From: Adiantum capillus-veneris
Lineage: Eukaryota; Streptophyta; Polypodiopsida; Polypodiales; Pteridaceae
NCBI GenBank assembly: GCA_014529385.2
Contig: CM043959.1
Coordinates: forward strand, 58,694,753 to 58,758,752
Length of the DNA stretch: 64,000 nucleotides
Direction of reading: 5' to 3'
Every line of letters starts with the position of its first letter. Positions within the stretch are counted from its first letter, which is position 1. The notes under the pieces were generated by a model. It had not been told where the DNA came from, ran no database searches, and saw only the letters and a program-made list of their open reading frames with translations. A program made the position numbers and the translations under genes. This document shows, one piece after another, positions 60,906 to 64,000 of the stretch.

Positions 60906-61059
60906 AAGCTTTAGTTCGAGAAAGCTTGAGGAGGCACTGAGGAAACTACCCACAACGTTTAGTCATTGGTTAAGTCCGTCTAAATTGACGGGAATGTTCG
61001 GTTTCTCTGTTAAATTTGAAACCCAACGTTAATTTTGAAATTTGAAAGTGACGATGACG

Positions 61060-61640
61060 TTCGCTGCTATCCGCCTGAGCCCGCCATGCCACTTGCTGCT
61101 TTGCTGTGAGCTCGCCATGAACTATCAACTAGGTGAAGGCAAGATCTTGAAGTCGTCCACTGCAACAACTAAACATCACATCAGCTACCATGCCTCTCGC
61201 TCGCTATTGTGCCATGTCAGCATGCCTCTCGCTGCTCTGTTGTGACCTCGCCATGATCCTAAAGCACCATGAGCTCGTATGCGCCCTTGAGCCTGCCATC
61301 CACTGCTCGCATCATAGACCTCTCTGTCGCCCACCCAAGAAAACCTTAATTGCAGCAATAGGATTAAGTGATCCGTGCTGGAGATAATCTGGCACTTATG
61401 TCAGCACCATCCATAATCGAGCCATTGTTCACGACTCGCCCGCCATAGTACCTGCGTCAGTTGCTTTGCTTTCACGCCTTCCCTATTCTTCAGTCCATTT
61501 CACATCAGCAGGCATGCCTCTCGCTCCGCTATTGTGCCATGTTAGCATGCCTCTCGCTGCTCTGTTGTGAGCTTGCCCTGAACTTGGCCAAGGCATGATC
61601 AGGAAGCACCATGAAGTGCCATGCGTTGGCCCCGCCATGA
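61060..61640. repeat. Degenerate repeat of CATGCCTCTCGCTGCT type
   Basis: The phrase CATGCCTCTCGCTGCTCTGT with TGTGASCTCGCCATGA following recurs in variants near 61085, 61190, 61218, 61514 and 61548. No strict period is seen. Confidence 0.6.
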
Positions 61641-62124
61641 GCTACTGCATGAACTCAACATTGCATCAAGGAAGAGCCATGATTTGTTGCGTTTGCGCCA
61701 TGAGAAAGATTTGCTTCATCTTGAGCTTGGTACCAAACCTGCAGTGCGCACTCGAAACTTCCGCTCTCGAGGGCCCTGTGTGTATATAAACAAGAAGATG
61801 AGTGTATATATCGAGTTCCAGCCATGCACTATTTGCAATCGCTGTTAAGCCTGCTCTTTTCCCTACTGCCACCCTCTACCTCTCGCTCTGCCCCAAAAGG
61901 CCCTGATTGCCTGCAAGAAATTGCCGTGGTCGCCTCAAAAAGCACCAACTGCCTCCATGCGCCTACTTCTATAGCATGAAGCACAAGATGGCCAACACTT
62001 GCTCCGTATTCTGCAACAAAATCGAGTTGCCGAACGTAGAAAGACTTGAGCTATAGATTAACTGGCTCGACGTAAAGACTTTCTTTTAATGTGTGTTGAT
62101 GCAGTATAAGAAAATGCACGTGTC

Positions 62125-62456
62125 ATGCAGGTGCGGATATCATTGACTTGGGTGCACAGTCTACATTGCCATTTACCACCAAGTTTATGAGCGAGGAAGA
62201 GCTTGCTTGCCTGATACTTGTTGTGGAGGCAATCAAGAAGCTTCCATCCATGGGATCTGTATGCTATGTGCCTGAATGCAGGTACATCATATGGAAAAGA
62301 GGGCCTCCTGGGAAGTAGGTGGCGAGGATACTGCATGGACAATAGGAGAAAAATATTGCGCAAGAGCATGCATGAATTCTTGCAACTGTCATCCACACTT
62401 CAATGACACTCGTGCCCTTAATTTGTTTGAGGCTATAAGTAGCTAAAGGTATGATA

Positions 62457-62515
<59 letters not shown>

Positions 62516-62640
62516 GCTTCTTGACACAAAGACTCTTGCAAAACTCTTTCTAAGTAGTCAAGCATTTATTCTATAATTCCTCTTGCGCTCGAACTAAAGT
62601 TCGACCCTCATGACCTGGATAGTTTTCAAGTGTCTTGAGC
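62125..62640. repeat. Segmental duplication, copy 1, with (CT)n
   Basis: The segment CTTGTTGTGGAGGCAAT ... GAATGCAGGTACATCATATG ... AGTAGGTGGCGAGGATACTG ... (CT)n at 62460-62513 ... CATGCTTCTTGACACAAAGA ... is repeated at 63380-63790 (offset about 1.17 kb). Before the (CT)n a frame GTSYGKEG-LGSRWRGYCMD and NRRKILRKSMHEFLQL is shared by both copies and could be an exon of an unknown gene, since GCAG precedes it. Confidence 0.75.
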
Positions 62641-63641
62641 ACGATATACCTTATTTTAGCTGAGCATTTAGTCTCTAGCTTCAAGGCTCGAACTTAAGTT
62701 CGAGCCATATGACATGGATGCTTATTTTTCAAGCCTCCTGAGCACTCAAACATGACTTGTTTTAGTTGAACATTTAGTCTTTAGTTTCGGGGATCGAACT
62801 TAAGTTCGAGCCTCATGACCCAGATGCTTAGTTTTCAAGCCTTATGAGTACTCAAATATAACTTGTTTTAGTTAAAAATCTAGTCTCAAGATTCAAGGCT
62901 CGAACTTAAGCTCGAGCCACATGACACGCAAACTCAATTTTCAAGCCTCATGAGCACTCTAGTAGAACTCATCAAGCTCAAACTTAAGTTCAAGCCTCAT
63001 GACACGGACACTCACTTTTCAGGCCCCATGACCACTCTAGTAGAACAATTTCTATTTAGAAACTATCTTGAAGGGTTTGTATCTCACAAGATTTGAATTG
63101 AGTCTTCATGCGGTCCAAACTTGTTTTTTTGTCTTATCATCGAAGGACTCAATTTGTAAGCATCATGAACACTCTAGTAGGATTCTTCCAAGCTAGAATC
63201 CATCTAGAAGAGCCCTATATCATGAGGTTTGACTCTCATTGCTAGAGACACATGCAAAACTTTTTCAAGTTGAAATCCAGCTTTAAACATCTATGATGCA
63301 TGAGGCCCTTGACCCTCATGCCCTTGATACTCAATTATAAATCCTCATGAGAACTCTAGGAGGAAGAGATTGCTTTCTTGATACCTGTTGTGGAGGCAAT
63401 TTAGAAGCTTCTATCCATGCAATTTGTATGGTATGTGCCTGAATGCAGGTACATCATATGGGAAAGAGGGCCACCTGGGAAGTAGGTGGCGAGGATACTG
63501 CATGGACAACAGAAGAAAAATATTGAGCAAGCGCATGCATCCGTGCCTGCAACTGGCATCCATGCTTGCCACATCCTACAAAGGCAGTGACACTCATGCC
63601 CTTAATTTTTTTGAGGGCATAAGTAGCTCAAGGTATGATCT

Positions 63642-63675
<34 letters not shown>

Positions 63676-64000
63676 GCTTCTTGAAACAAAGACTCTTGCA
63701 AAACTCTTTCTAAGTAGTCGAGCATTTATTCTATTCCTCTTGGATTCAAACTAAAGTTTAACCCTCATGACCTGGATAGTTTTCAAGCATCTTGAGCATG
63801 ATATACCTTATTTTAGTTGAGCATTTAGTCTCTAGCTTCAAGGCTCAAACTTAAGTTCGAGCCTCATGACATGGATGTTTATTTTTCAAGCCTCATGATC
63901 ACTCAAAAATGACTTGTTTTAGTTGAGCATTTAGTCTCTAGTTTCAGGGCTCGAACTTAAGTTCGAGCCTCATGACGTGAATACTTTAGTTTTCAAGCCT
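62590..64000. repeat. Satellite-like repeat with palindromic core CTCGAACTTAAGTTCGAG
   Basis: Copies of CTCGAACTTAAGTTCGAG or close variants, each followed by CTCATGACMYGGA and TTTTCAAGCCTCATGAGCAC, occur near 62590, 62687, 62794, 62910, 62975, 63745, 63845 and 63951. Spacing is about 65-115 bp inside each block. The array continues past the end of the window. Related GCTCAAGCTTTAGTTCGAGC phrases occur at 59.8-60.9 kb. Confidence 0.85.
63375..63795. repeat. Segmental duplication, copy 2, with (CT)n
   Basis: Second copy of the 62.2-62.6 kb segment. The CT tract is 63642-63673, shorter than in copy 1. The shared frame extends to LASMLATSYKGSDTHALNFF before the CT tract. Confidence 0.75.

Noticed and set aside
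60603-60914. Cys-rich secreted peptide or zinc protein
   Set aside because: There is no signal peptide, no regular Cys spacing and no homologous copy; it lies inside a repeat field.

Overview
The window is eukaryotic nuclear DNA from a land plant. The plant signals are spliceosomal introns, a SYP5-type SNARE, a Ty1/copia element primed by initiator-Met tRNA, plant-type CACTA (tnp2, DUF4218, DUF4216) and DUF659 hAT transposases, and a LINE zf-RVT domain. Very long (CT)n/(GA)n microsatellites, transposon content and a gene of bacterial ancestry make me favour a seed-free plant, perhaps a fern, but this is a weak inference. I see no clearly intact host gene. Almost every coding signal is a transposable element or a decayed gene.

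Layout. 0-5.8 kb: decayed, unrecognised coding stretches, a 68-bp tandem repeat and microsatellites. 5.8-7.6 kb: a (CT)63 tract, a GC-rich hairpin, a (GA)104 tract and a damaged SYP5-like Qc-SNARE gene. 9.5-12.3 kb: a decayed protein-kinase-like gene and an unrecognised decayed ORF that starts in two palindromes. 12.7-14.7 kb: a hAT transposase relic. 14.8-20.4 kb: tandem repeats, a degenerate 'CACTTTGAAG' repeat field and two decayed unknown coding regions. 20.5-21.8 kb: a 5'-truncated LINE. 22.85-23.0 kb: a tRNA-derived SINE-like head. 23.0-28.2 kb: a complete but mutated Ty1/copia element with a 5-bp target duplication.

29.3-43.0 kb is a large CACTA-type assemblage with divergent genes: tnp2 transposase leftward and a TnpA/Ptta-like gene rightward. 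A second CACTA element (33096-39482, TSD CCC) is inserted in the 5' UTR of the rightward gene. A sister copy lies at 49437-54680 (TSD TAT), inserted into a Ty1/copia LTR relic. The two sister copies have different, complementary internal deletions in their transposase genes. The rightward gene's leader intron holds about 1 kb of tandem palindromes built on TAATTA and CCAAT.

44.0-48.5 kb is the most interesting part: a gene of about twelve or more exons, with mostly canonical splice sites but several disabling mutations. It appears to encode a ParB-like domain (DGNH) followed by an amino-methyltransferase-like domain in beta-class order, with motif I (FAGCGG) last. That is a phage or bacterial architecture inside a spliced plant gene. 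Four copies of a short dispersed repeat lie in its introns and 3' flank. 55-64 kb is mostly low-order repeats, one decayed coiled-coil ORF, segmental duplications and a satellite-like palindrome.
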